64,000 nt of DNA from Halopseudomonas yangmingensis (lineage in GTDB: Bacteria; Pseudomonadota; Gammaproteobacteria; Pseudomonadales; Pseudomonadaceae). Positions 55,552 through 64,000 of this stretch are shown in pieces (position 1 is the first letter of the stretch; every line of letters starts with the position of its first letter). A program made the translations under genes and the position numbers. Location: contig NZ_FOUI01000003.1 of the NCBI RefSeq assembly GCF_900114825.1, positions 62,001 through 126,000 on the forward strand, given 5' to 3'. Under the pieces are notes generated by a model, which did no database searches, was not told the DNA's origin, and was given only the letters and a program-made list of their open reading frames with translations.

Positions 55552-55962
55552 TCAGCCGTTGCGCTGCTTGAGCAGGTCGCGGATTTCGCCGAGCAGTTGC
55601 TCCTCGTTGCTCGGGCCAGGCGGCGGTGCTGGCGGTGCGGCTTCTTCCTTGCGCTTGAGGCTGTTCATGACCTTGATGGCAATGAAGATGGCCCAGGCAA
55701 TGATCAGGAAGTCCACCAGCGTCTGGATGAAAATGCCGTAGTCCAGCGTGACTGCAGCCAGTTCGCCCTCGGCTTCCTTGAGGATCACACGCAAGTCGCT
55801 GAAGTCGACGCCGCCGATCAGTAGCCCCAGCGGCGGCATGATGATATTGGCGACGAAGCTCGATACCACCTTGCCGAAGGCAGCACCGATTATGATGCCC
55901 ACGGCCATGTCGATGACATTGCCGCGCATGGCGAACGCCTTGAATTCATCCAGAAGTTTCAT
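55552..55962 (-). CDS. mscL: Large-conductance mechanosensitive channel MscL
   Basis: Pentameric channel that opens near lytic tension. The 136-aa product begins [20 protein letters not shown] and continues with the pore-lining first helix [16 protein letters not shown], then the second helix ([17 protein letters not shown]) and a charged C-terminal bundle ([14 protein letters not shown]). I chose the ATG at 55962, with AAGGA upstream. With the MscK-type protein at 3368 this gives two osmotic release channels in the window. Confidence 0.97.
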   Translation of the reverse strand: MKLLDEFKAFAMRGNVIDMAVGIIIGAAFGKVVSSFVANIIMPPLGLLIGGVDFSDLRVILKEAEGELAAVTLDYGIFIQTLVDFLIIAWAIFIAIKVMNSLKRKEEAAPPAPPPGPSNEEQLLGEIRDLLKQRNG

Positions 55963-56003
55963 CGGGTTATCCTTGTTGATCAACACCACATGGTGTGCAG
56001 ACG

Positions 56004-56030
56004 ATCATAGCCGTTTTCGGATAAATGCAA
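56004..56030 (-). promoter_or_regulatory. Possible mscL promoter
   Basis: On the minus strand: TTGCAT (56030-56025), a short 15-bp spacer, CTATGAT with -10 TATGAT (56009-56004). The C before the -10 and poor spacing resemble RpoS-type promoters, as for E. coli mscL. A 14-bp inverted repeat (ACACCA, 2 bp, TGGTGT; 55983-55996) lies in the leader. Confidence 0.42.
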
Positions 56031-56048
56031 CCAATTATTTCCGGGTGT

Positions 56049-57503
56049 TTATTCAAGCGCCCTGGCCAGTTGCCGGCAGAGAATTTTCAGGGTTTCGATG
56101 CGTGCATGCCGCTTGTCCTCGGAAACCACCAGATGCCATGGGACGTCAACGCTGGAAGTATTCTCCAGCATGTCATTCATCGCCTCGACATAGGCGGGCC
56201 AGCGCTTGCGGTTGCGCCAGTCTTCCTCGGTCAGCTTGTAGCGCTTCACGGCGGAGTCTTCGCGTTCCTGGAAGCGCTTGAGCTGTTCTTCTTCACTGAT
56301 TGCCAGCCAGAACTTGATCACCAGGGTGCCGCTGTCACTGAGCTGGCGCTCGAAGTCGTTGATTTCACCATAGGCGCGTTGCCAGTCCGCATCGCTGCAG
56401 AAGCCCTCGACCCGCTCTACCAGCACCCGGCCGTAATAGCTGCGATCGAATACCACGACATTGCCGGGGGCCGGTATGCGTCGCCAGAAACGCCACAGGT
56501 AGGGCATGCGCCGTTCTTCGTCGGTCGGTGCTCGGGTACCGTGTACGCGTAGCAGGCGCGGGTCGATGCATTGGGTGATCCGGCGGATGGTGCCGCCCTT
56601 GCCGGCGGCATCGCTGCCTTCGAACACCAGCAACAGGCTGCGCCGGGCAAATCGCGGGTGTTGCATCAGGTTGCGCAGGCGGGTTTGCCAGTATTGCAGT
56701 TGGCGCTGGTATTCTGCCTTGTCCAGCGTTTGCTGGTAATCCAGTTGCTGCAGCCGATTGTCGACGGCACTGCGCCATGTTGCAGGCACGGGCTCGGCAG
56801 CCTTTGATTGCAGGTGGTGCTGGATGGTCTGCAGTACCAGTTGGCCAATCTCCATGTCTCGCTGATGCGGGTCGCTGGCGGATACCCTGACCCAGGGCGC
56901 GCGCTCGGTGGATGTCAGCTCGCTCATCAGACGGGCGCCGGCACGTACCTTTTCATAGTCGGCGGCGCTGAAATCACCCCACTCGCGCATTGCCACCGTT
57001 TGCCGAAGCAGTGCCGGTGCTGGCGGTTGGTGCTTGTCCTGCTGGTCGTCGGTCAGGTGCAGCCAGATTTTCAGTACAGCAGCACCGCCATCGCAGAGCA
57101 GCTGTTCAAAACGCGCTATGTCCTGCATCTGTGACTGGAAACGGTTGTTGCTCAGCTTGCCACGACTCAGCTGCATCAGCGGCTGGTGATACCAGGAGCC
57201 AAGATAGAAACCCAGCTCGCCGCTGGGCGGCAGGGTGCGCCAGTAGCGCCACAGTCGCGGCATGCGTCGCTCGATACCTTGCGGCAGACTAAAGGCACGG
57301 GTGTGCAGGTAACGATTGTCCAGCCACTCATAAAAGCTGTGGATGACCTCAGCCTTGCCGGCGAAGTCGTTGCCGCTGATCAGCAGCAGCACCGGCCCCT
57401 TTTGCTGGCGATTCAGCTCGAACTGGGCTTCCAGCAGTTCCTCGCGCAGCTGCTCGCGTTCGGCCTTGCGTTGTTTGTTGGATGCCTTGTCTTCCTCAGT
57501 CAT
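56049..57503 (-). CDS. pap: Polyphosphate:AMP phosphotransferase (two-domain PPK2, Pap)
   Basis: Uses polyphosphate to phosphorylate AMP to ADP. The 484-aa product holds two fused PPK2 domains. The N-terminal one has LLISGNDFAGKAEVIHSF (about residue 42), the C-terminal one the classic Walker A VFEGSDAAGKGGTIRRIT (about 290) and RSYYGRVLVERVEGF. This fused architecture matches the class-II Pap enzymes. The gene starts inside the end of the upstream EAL gene (ATGACTGA overlap), so the two are likely translated together. Confidence 0.93.
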   Translation of the reverse strand: MTEEDKASNKQRKAEREQLREELLEAQFELNRQQKGPVLLLISGNDFAGKAEVIHSFYEWLDNRYLHTRAFSLPQGIERRMPRLWRYWRTLPPSGELGFYLGSWYHQPLMQLSRGKLSNNRFQSQMQDIARFEQLLCDGGAAVLKIWLHLTDDQQDKHQPPAPALLRQTVAMREWGDFSAADYEKVRAGARLMSELTSTERAPWVRVSASDPHQRDMEIGQLVLQTIQHHLQSKAAEPVPATWRSAVDNRLQQLDYQQTLDKAEYQRQLQYWQTRLRNLMQHPRFARRSLLLVFEGSDAAGKGGTIRRITQCIDPRLLRVHGTRAPTDEERRMPYLWRFWRRIPAPGNVVVFDRSYYGRVLVERVEGFCSDADWQRAYGEINDFERQLSDSGTLVIKFWLAISEEEQLKRFQEREDSAVKRYKLTEEDWRNRKRWPAYVEAMNDMLENTSSVDVPWHLVVSEDKRHARIETLKILCRQLARALE

Positions 57504-58263
57504 CGGCGGCTGGCCAGGCTACCGGTGGGACTTGCTCGAAGGCCGGTTTGGCAAACAGGTAGCCCTGCATCAGATAGATACCCTGGTCGCGCAGAAAATC
57601 CAGTTCCTCGACGGTTTCGATGCCCTCGGCGATCACTTCGATGTCAAGGGTGCGACACACGCCGAGAATGCCCAAGAGAATCGCCTGGCGTACCCGATCC
57701 TTGTGGATGTCACGAATCAGCGCCATGTCCAGCTTGATGATGTCCGGCTGGAACTCGGCCAGCAGATTTAGCCCGGAATAGCCGGCGCCGAAATCATCGA
57801 TGGCGGTCTTGAAGCCCTGCCGGCGGTATTCCTCGATGATGTTTTTCAGGTGCTGCTTGTCGACCAGTTTCTCGTTTTCGGTGATCTCGAAGATCAGACG
57901 GCTGGTCGGGAAGTTGAAGCGGCGGGCTGCCTCCAGGGTGGCACGGATGCAAGTGGCGGCCTGATACACCGCATTCGGCAGGAAGTTGATACTGACATGG
58001 CTATCAATGCCCAGTTGCGCGGCCAGCTCCACCGCCTTGACGCGGCAGGATTGGTCGAACTTGTAGCGGTTATCAGCGTTGACCTGTGCCAGAATGCTCG
58101 CCGCGCCACTGCCATCGGTACCCCGTACCAGTGCCTCGCAGGCAAACAGACTGTTGTCGCGCAGGTCAATGATCGGCTGGAACGCCATGCTGAATTCGAA
58201 GCCGAGCGGCTCACTGCTCTGGCAAGCGCTGCAGGGTGGAATGTTGAGATCTTCTGGAGTCAT
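57496..58263 (-). CDS. EAL-domain c-di-GMP phosphodiesterase
   Basis: A 255-aa stand-alone EAL protein expected to cleave c-di-GMP to pGpG (Orn, at 2635, would finish pGpG). All catalytic residues are visible: FACEALVRG, VSINFLPN, LIFEITEN, AIDDFGAGYSGLNLL, IIKLDMALI, IAEGIETVEEL, YLMQGYLFA. A short N-terminal stretch has PCSACQSS, a possible metal or redox CxxC. No membrane helix or sensor domain is present. It overlaps pap by 8 nt. Confidence 0.93.
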   Translation of the reverse strand: MTPEDLNIPPCSACQSSEPLGFEFSMAFQPIIDLRDNSLFACEALVRGTDGSGAASILAQVNADNRYKFDQSCRVKAVELAAQLGIDSHVSINFLPNAVYQAATCIRATLEAARRFNFPTSRLIFEITENEKLVDKQHLKNIIEEYRRQGFKTAIDDFGAGYSGLNLLAEFQPDIIKLDMALIRDIHKDRVRQAILLGILGVCRTLDIEVIAEGIETVEELDFLRDQGIYLMQGYLFAKPAFEQVPPVAWPAADD

Positions 58264-58377
58264 CAGTGGAGATTCCCGAGGGCAAAATAGTGGCTGCAGT
58301 ATAGATCAAAGCGAATGCTGTCATCAGGCAATCATGGCTATGAATATGGTTGCCGTTTTCTATTGGAAGCACAGGGC

Positions 58378-59751
58378 ATGGCCAGACAGAAACGACTCTA
58401 CGGTTGCACGGAATGCGGGGCCACTTTCAGCAAATGGGCGGGTCAGTGCAGTGAATGCCAGGCCTGGAACACGCTGGTGGAAACAGTCGTTGACCTTACG
58501 CCGACTGGCGGTAGTCCGGGAGCCCGGGCCGCCGGCTGGACAGGCCAGCAAGCCACAGTGAAGACCCTCGCCGAAGTGTCCACCGAGGAAATGCCACGTC
58601 AGCCGAGCGGCTCGTCGGAGCTGGATCGGGTGCTCGGCGGTGGTCTGGTGGCCGGCTCGGTGGTGCTGATTGGCGGTGATCCCGGGATCGGCAAGTCAAC
58701 CATCCTTCTGCAGACCCTGTGTCGCCTGGCGCAGACGATGCCGGCACTGTATGTCACCGGAGAGGAATCGCAGCAGCAGGTGGCAATGCGCGCCCGACGG
58801 CTGGGGCTGCCGGAGGATAGCTTGAAGGTGATGACCGAGACCTGTATCGAGTCGATCATCGCCACCGCCCGGCAGGAACAGCCGAAGGTGATGGTGGTGG
58901 ACTCGATCCAGACCATCTTTACCGAGCAGTTGCAATCGGCACCCGGCGGGGTGGCCCAGGTACGCGAGAGTGCCGCGCTGCTGGTGCGTTATGCCAAGCA
59001 GAGTGGCACGGCAATCTTTCTGGTCGGGCATGTGACCAAGGAGGGCGCGCTGGCCGGCCCGCGGGTACTCGAGCACATGGTTGATACCGTGTTGTATTTC
59101 GAGGGCGAGTCGGACGGCCGGCTACGGCTGTTGCGGGCGGTGAAAAACCGTTTTGGCGCAGTCAACGAGCTGGGCGTATTCGCCATGACCGACAAGGGTC
59201 TCAAGGAGGTCGCCAACCCTTCGGCGATCTTCCTGTCGCGCTATGAAACGCCGATTCCCGGCAGCGTGGTGATGTCCACCTGGGAAGGGTCGCGGCCGAT
59301 GCTGGTGGAGGTGCAGGCGCTGGTCGACAGCAGTCATCTGGGCAATCCGCGGCGGGTGACTCTGGGTCTTGATCAGAACCGACTGGCGATGCTGCTGGCG
59401 GTGCTGCACCGGCATGGCGGGGTGGCGACTTACGACCAGGATGTGTTCGTCAACGTGGTCGGCGGGGTCAAGGTGCTGGAAACCGCCTCGGATCTGGCGT
59501 TGCTGGCGGCGGTGATGTCGAGCCTGCGCAGCCGGCCGCTGCCGATGGATCTGATGGTGTTTGGCGAGCTAGGGCTGTCCGGCGAGATACGCCCGGTACC
59601 AAGTGGTCAGGAGCGTCTGAAGGAGGCTGCCAAGCACGGCTTCAAGCGCGCTATAGTGCCGGCGGCGAATGCGCCCAAGGAGGCGCCGAAGGGCATGACG
59701 GTGGTGCCGGTTACCAGGCTGGATCAGGCGCTGTCGGCGATCTTCGAGTAG
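58378..59751 (+). CDS. radA: DNA repair protein RadA
   Basis: RadA/Sms is a RecA-like ATPase that helps process recombination intermediates. The 457-aa product has the N-terminal zinc finger CTECGATFSKWAGQCSEC, Walker A GGDPGIGKSTI (about residue 98), the RadA-specific KNRFGAVNELGVF, and a Lon-protease-like C-terminal domain (LSGEIRPVPSGQERLKEA). I chose the ATG at 58378 (MARQKRLYGC); the frame upstream is in the promoter gap with the EAL gene. Its stop codon abuts that of the convergent PilZ gene. Confidence 0.97.
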   Translation: MARQKRLYGCTECGATFSKWAGQCSECQAWNTLVETVVDLTPTGGSPGARAAGWTGQQATVKTLAEVSTEEMPRQPSGSSELDRVLGGGLVAGSVVLIGGDPGIGKSTILLQTLCRLAQTMPALYVTGEESQQQVAMRARRLGLPEDSLKVMTETCIESIIATARQEQPKVMVVDSIQTIFTEQLQSAPGGVAQVRESAALLVRYAKQSGTAIFLVGHVTKEGALAGPRVLEHMVDTVLYFEGESDGRLRLLRAVKNRFGAVNELGVFAMTDKGLKEVANPSAIFLSRYETPIPGSVVMSTWEGSRPMLVEVQALVDSSHLGNPRRVTLGLDQNRLAMLLAVLHRHGGVATYDQDVFVNVVGGVKVLETASDLALLAAVMSSLRSRPLPMDLMVFGELGLSGEIRPVPSGQERLKEAAKHGFKRAIVPAANAPKEAPKGMTVVPVTRLDQALSAIFE

Positions 59752-60108
59752 CTACAGCAGTGCGCCCAGTTCACGCTCCAGCAGGGCTTCATCACCGAGG
59801 TTGAGGGCAACCAGACGACGCAGGTGGCTGATCGAATCGAGGTCGATGTGTTCGCAGAGAAAACCGAGCATGTCGTCTTCGGCGTGTGCCAGGCGGATTT
59901 GCATAACAATCTGGCAGCCGGGAGACAGCTCTATTCGTGCTTCCACAAGAGCTTTGCCGTAAGCAGGGTTCCAGTCGGCCGGCCGGATAACCAGCAGGCC
60001 GCGCAGGGAAATGTCGAGCAGGCGAGCCTGGCAATGCCAGTTGTCGCCAGACAGCATGACGGGGGCATCAAAGGGGATGCGACTGAAACGGCGTCGATCG
60101 TCACTCAT
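59752..60108 (-). CDS. PilZ-domain protein, c-di-GMP receptor
   Basis: A 118-aa single-domain protein. The c-di-GMP-binding motifs are at the N-terminus (DDRRRFSRIPF, the RxxxR motif) and in LLDISLRGLLV (the D/NxSxxG motif). Placement beside radA and length match PA4608 of P. aeruginosa, a structurally studied PilZ protein. The upstream 60109-60185 gap has TATAGT on the minus strand (60154-60149) as a possible -10, without a clear -35. Confidence 0.93.
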   Translation of the reverse strand: MSDDRRRFSRIPFDAPVMLSGDNWHCQARLLDISLRGLLVIRPADWNPAYGKALVEARIELSPGCQIVMQIRLAHAEDDMLGFLCEHIDLDSISHLRRLVALNLGDEALLERELGALL

Positions 60109-60185
60109 CTGCCTGTGCTCCTGTGCAATCGGTTAGTGACTGATCTGCACTATAGCGCCTTTTACCCGTCTTTACTGCCCGGTTA

Positions 60186-61664
<1,479 letters not shown>

Positions 61665-61708
61665 TTAGCGGGTGTGACACAAAGTCGCGAAGCAAGAAAA
61701 ACAGGTGT

Positions 61709-61725
61709 CGCACTTTTATGGTGCA
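61709..61725. promoter_or_regulatory. NtrC-like binding site, distal, upstream of gdhA
   Basis: CGCAC, 7 bp, GTGCA, with a perfect TGGTGCA half-site. The core GCAC-N7-GTGC matches the NtrC consensus. Its centre is 91 bp from that of the proximal site, a distance that would allow looping between bound dimers. The surrounding 61524-61770 stretch is AT-rich relative to the genes and holds no reading frame of note. Confidence 0.7.
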
Positions 61726-61770
61726 ATGTCGCCTGTGTGAAAAATGCCGTGCGTTAAGGTTTTGGTCATG

Positions 61771-61795
61771 GCTGCGCCCCATCATGGGGCGCAGC
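61771..61795. terminator. Possible terminator after ettA
   Basis: GCTGCGCCCC (61771-61780), ATGAT-type 5-nt loop, GGGGCGCAGC (61786-61795): a perfect 10-bp GC-rich stem just past the ettA stop. No T-run follows on the minus strand, so termination efficiency is uncertain. Confidence 0.5.
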
Positions 61796-61804
61796 TTGTC
61801 AGGC

Positions 61805-63469
61805 TCAGGCAAGCTTTTTGTAGCGTACCCGGTGCGGCTGGGCAGCGGCTTCACCGAGTCGCTTGCGGCGGTCTTCCTCGAACTCGGTGTAGTTGCCCTC
61901 GAAGAAGGTCACCTGGCCATCATCCTCGTAGGACAGGATGTGGGTGGCAATACGGTCGAGGAACCAGCGGTCGTGGGAGATCACGATGGCCGAGCCGGGG
62001 AAGTCCAGCAGCGCCTCTTCCAGGGCGCGCAGGGTCTCCACGTCAAGGTCGTTGGAGGGTTCGTCGAGCAGCAGCACGTTGGCGCCCTGTTTCAGGGTCA
62101 GCGCCAGGTGCAGGCGACCACGCTCACCACCGGACAGGTCCTTGACGAACTTCTGCTGGTCGGCGCCCTTGAAGTTGAAGCGTCCGACATAGCCGCGTGA
62201 GGGCACTTCGTAACCACCGACCTTGATCATGTCGAAGCCGTCGGATACCTGCTGCCAGACGGTCTTGCTGCCGTCGAGGTTATCCCGGCTCTGGTCGACA
62301 CTGGCTACCTGTACGGTATCACCGATGACGATGTTGCCAGTGTCAGGCTGCTCCTTGCCGGTGATCATGCGCAGCAGGGTCGACTTGCCGGCGCCGTTGC
62401 CACCGATCACCCCGACAATCGCACCCTTGGGTACGCTGAACGTCAGGTTGTCGATCAGCACGCGGTCGCCAAAGGACTTGCACACGTTGTGGAACTCGAT
62501 GACCTTGTCGCCCAGGCGCGGACCGGCCGGTATATAGATTTCGTTGGTTTCGCTGCGCTTCTGGAACTCCTGCGACTGCATTTCCTCGAAGCGTGCCAGA
62601 CGCGCCTTGGATTTGGCCTGGCGAGCCTTGGCACCCTTGCGTACCCATTCCAGTTCGGCCTTCATTGCCTTGCTGTGGGCTGCTTCCTGCTTGGCTTCCT
62701 GGTCCAGGCGTGCGGCCTTGGATTCCAGCCACTGCGAGTAGTTGCCCTCGAACGGAATGCCGTGGCCGCGGTCCAGTTCGAGGATCCAGCCGGCCACATT
62801 GTCGAGGAAGTAGCGGTCGTGGGTGATCGCTACCACGGTGCCGGGGAAGTCGTGCAGGAAGCGCTCCAGCCAGGCTACCGAATCGGCATCCAGGTGGTTG
62901 GTCGGTTCGTCCAGCAGCAGCATGTCCGGGGCCGACAGTAGCAGGCGGCAGAGCGCCACGCGGCGCTTCTCGCCGCCAGACAGGTGTTCGATCTGCGCAT
63001 CCCACGGCGGCAGGCGCAGCGCATCGGCAGCGACTTCCAGCTGACGCTCTAGGTTGTGGCCATCGGCAGCCTGCAGAATTGCCTCCAGTTTGGCTTGCTC
63101 GGCGGCCAGTGCATCAAAATCGGCGTCAGGCTCGGCGTAGGCGGCGTACACCTGATCCAGGCGCGCCTGGGCGTCCTTGATCTCGCCGACAGCTTCCTCG
63201 ACAATCTCGCGCACTGTTTTACTCGGGTCCAGCTCAGGCTCTTGTGGCAGGTAGCCGACCTTGATGCCGGGCATAGGGCGAGCTTCGCCGTCGAACTCCT
63301 TGTCGACACCGGCCATGATGCGCAACAGGGTGGATTTACCTGCGCCGTTCAGGCCCAGTACGCCGATTTTGGCACCAGGAAAAAACGACAACGAGATGTT
63401 CTTCAGGATTTCACGCTTCGGCGGTACTACCTTGCTGAGCCGATGCATGCTGTAAACGTATTGAGCCAT
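61805..63469 (-). CDS. ettA: Energy-dependent translational throttle protein EttA (ABC-F)
   Basis: A cytosolic ABC-F protein that binds the ribosomal E site and gates entry into elongation by ATP level. The 554-aa product has two ATPase domains: Walker A GLNGAGKSTL and GGNGAGKSTL, signatures LSGGEKRRV and LSGGERGRL, joined by the charged linker (EEMQSQEFQKRSETNEIYIP). EttA is favoured among ABC-F types by the length and the MAQYVYSMHRLSKVVPP start. I chose the ATG at 63469; a TTG at 63547 lies upstream in the promoter gap. Confidence 0.95.
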   Translation of the reverse strand: MAQYVYSMHRLSKVVPPKREILKNISLSFFPGAKIGVLGLNGAGKSTLLRIMAGVDKEFDGEARPMPGIKVGYLPQEPELDPSKTVREIVEEAVGEIKDAQARLDQVYAAYAEPDADFDALAAEQAKLEAILQAADGHNLERQLEVAADALRLPPWDAQIEHLSGGEKRRVALCRLLLSAPDMLLLDEPTNHLDADSVAWLERFLHDFPGTVVAITHDRYFLDNVAGWILELDRGHGIPFEGNYSQWLESKAARLDQEAKQEAAHSKAMKAELEWVRKGAKARQAKSKARLARFEEMQSQEFQKRSETNEIYIPAGPRLGDKVIEFHNVCKSFGDRVLIDNLTFSVPKGAIVGVIGGNGAGKSTLLRMITGKEQPDTGNIVIGDTVQVASVDQSRDNLDGSKTVWQQVSDGFDMIKVGGYEVPSRGYVGRFNFKGADQQKFVKDLSGGERGRLHLALTLKQGANVLLLDEPSNDLDVETLRALEEALLDFPGSAIVISHDRWFLDRIATHILSYEDDGQVTFFEGNYTEFEEDRRKRLGEAAAQPHRVRYKKLA

Positions 63470-63625
63470 GGTGGCGAACCTGTATGACGAGTAAAGTAAG
63501 CAGGGATTTTCTTGCCGGATGTAACCGCCATGGGTGGCAGACGGCAAATGCCGGTTAGGCTAGCTGAACTGGCAGGCAAGGGCAAACGCTTGCCCGGACA
63601 AACTACCCGATAAGGCCAGCGTAGT

Positions 63626-64000
63626 ATGACGGGAGCACGCAGCCCTTTGAGTACCAAACATCAAGAGCGATTGACGACAGGCTTTGAAGATTTGCCGAAT
63701 ACCCGGCAGATGCAGTTTCGTGCGCGTCACGGTTTAATGTTGACGCTGTGCGCCACATTATTGCTCTCATTGCTGATGGCCTGGCAGATGGCTACCGATT
63801 TGCGCCTGTTCACCGAACGCCACCAGCAGCAGATGGAGGAGAGCGTCTGGTTGCTGGCTGATCAGGCGGATGGAAGTCTGGGTGCGCGTGCACTCAGCCT
63901 GCAATTGCTGCTTGATGAGCTTGCCGTCATGACAGATGAAAAAGGCATGTTCGAGCTGGTGCAGACATTACGCCCGGAGTTACAGCAGCTGCAGCTGGTG
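63626..64000 (+). CDS. N-terminal part of a membrane protein, probably a signalling protein (3' end outside the window)
   Basis: An open frame from the ATG at 63626 runs 125 codons to the last base of the window with no stop. The N-terminus (about 36 residues) is basic and cytoplasmic. One hydrophobic helix follows (about residues 37-58, LMLTLCATLLLSLLMAWQM), then a Gln/Leu/Glu-rich, probably periplasmic region. This is the layout of membrane sensor kinases or GGDEF/EAL proteins, but no diagnostic domain is inside the window. AAGG lies about 10 bases before the ATG. Confidence 0.65.
   Translation, partial: MTGARSPLSTKHQERLTTGFEDLPNTRQMQFRARHGLMLTLCATLLLSLLMAWQMATDLRLFTERHQQQMEESVWLLADQADGSLGARALSLQLLLDELAVMTDEKGMFELVQTLRPELQQLQLV

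Overview
The window is ordinary, high-GC gammaproteobacterial chromosome. Gene content and order (motAB-rsgA-orn, bioBFHCD followed by a long acyl-CoA dehydrogenase, map-glnD-dapC-dapD, rpsB-tsf-pyrH-frr-uppS-cdsA-dxr-rseP-bamA-skp-lpxD-fabZ-lpxA-lpxB-rnhB-dnaE-accA-tilS, pyrG-kdsA-eno-ftsB-ispD, and radA beside a PilZ gene) match the genus Pseudomonas in the broad sense. A Halopseudomonas-like (P. pertucinogena lineage) member is my best guess, but the exact genus is inference. I found no prophage, IS element, CRISPR array, rRNA or tRNA.

Layout. 1-3.2 kb: end of motA, motB, rsgA (minus) and orn, followed by a nested inverted-repeat element. 3.4-9.7 kb (minus): a large MscK-type channel, a 600-aa acyl-CoA dehydrogenase and an SrkA-like kinase. 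9.9-15.3 kb: comF diverges from the biotin operon bioB, bioF, bioH, bioC, bioD; a BirA-type operator lies over the bioB promoter and the comF start codon. 15.4-18.4 kb: a 102-aa flagellar-rod-like protein, a SprA-like putative peptidase and a second 601-aa acyl-CoA dehydrogenase with a near-perfect PsrA-type operator. 18.5-24.6 kb (minus): map, glnD, dapC, an ArsC-like protein and dapD. 24.9-45.3 kb (plus): a long housekeeping run for translation, isoprenoid, phospholipid, outer-membrane assembly, lipid A, replication and fatty-acid synthesis. 45.3-52.7 kb: a small exported-protein ORF, an enoyl-CoA hydratase, pyrG, kdsA, eno, ftsB, ispD and a trans-sulfuration enzyme. 52.8-64 kb: ferric-reductase-like protein, HDOD-EAL protein, mscL, polyphosphate:AMP phosphotransferase coupled to an EAL phosphodiesterase, radA, PilZ protein, gdhA, ettA and the start of a membrane protein cut by the window end.

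How it fits together. Most genes serve envelope construction (cdsA, bamA, skp, lpxD/A/B, fabZ, kdsA, uppS, dxr, ispD) or macromolecule synthesis. Biotin synthesis supplies the cofactor for acetyl-CoA carboxylase, whose alpha subunit (accA) is also here. Nitrogen control appears as GlnD and as two NtrC-like sites upstream of gdhA. c-di-GMP signalling appears as an EAL protein, an HDOD-EAL protein and a PilZ protein within 6 kb. I saw no clearly undescribed system. The most informative signals are regulatory (NtrC-like sites at gdhA, BirA operator over the comF start, PsrA operator at the acyl-CoA dehydrogenase), the translationally coupled EAL and polyphosphate genes, and a few unassigned small genes and repeats.
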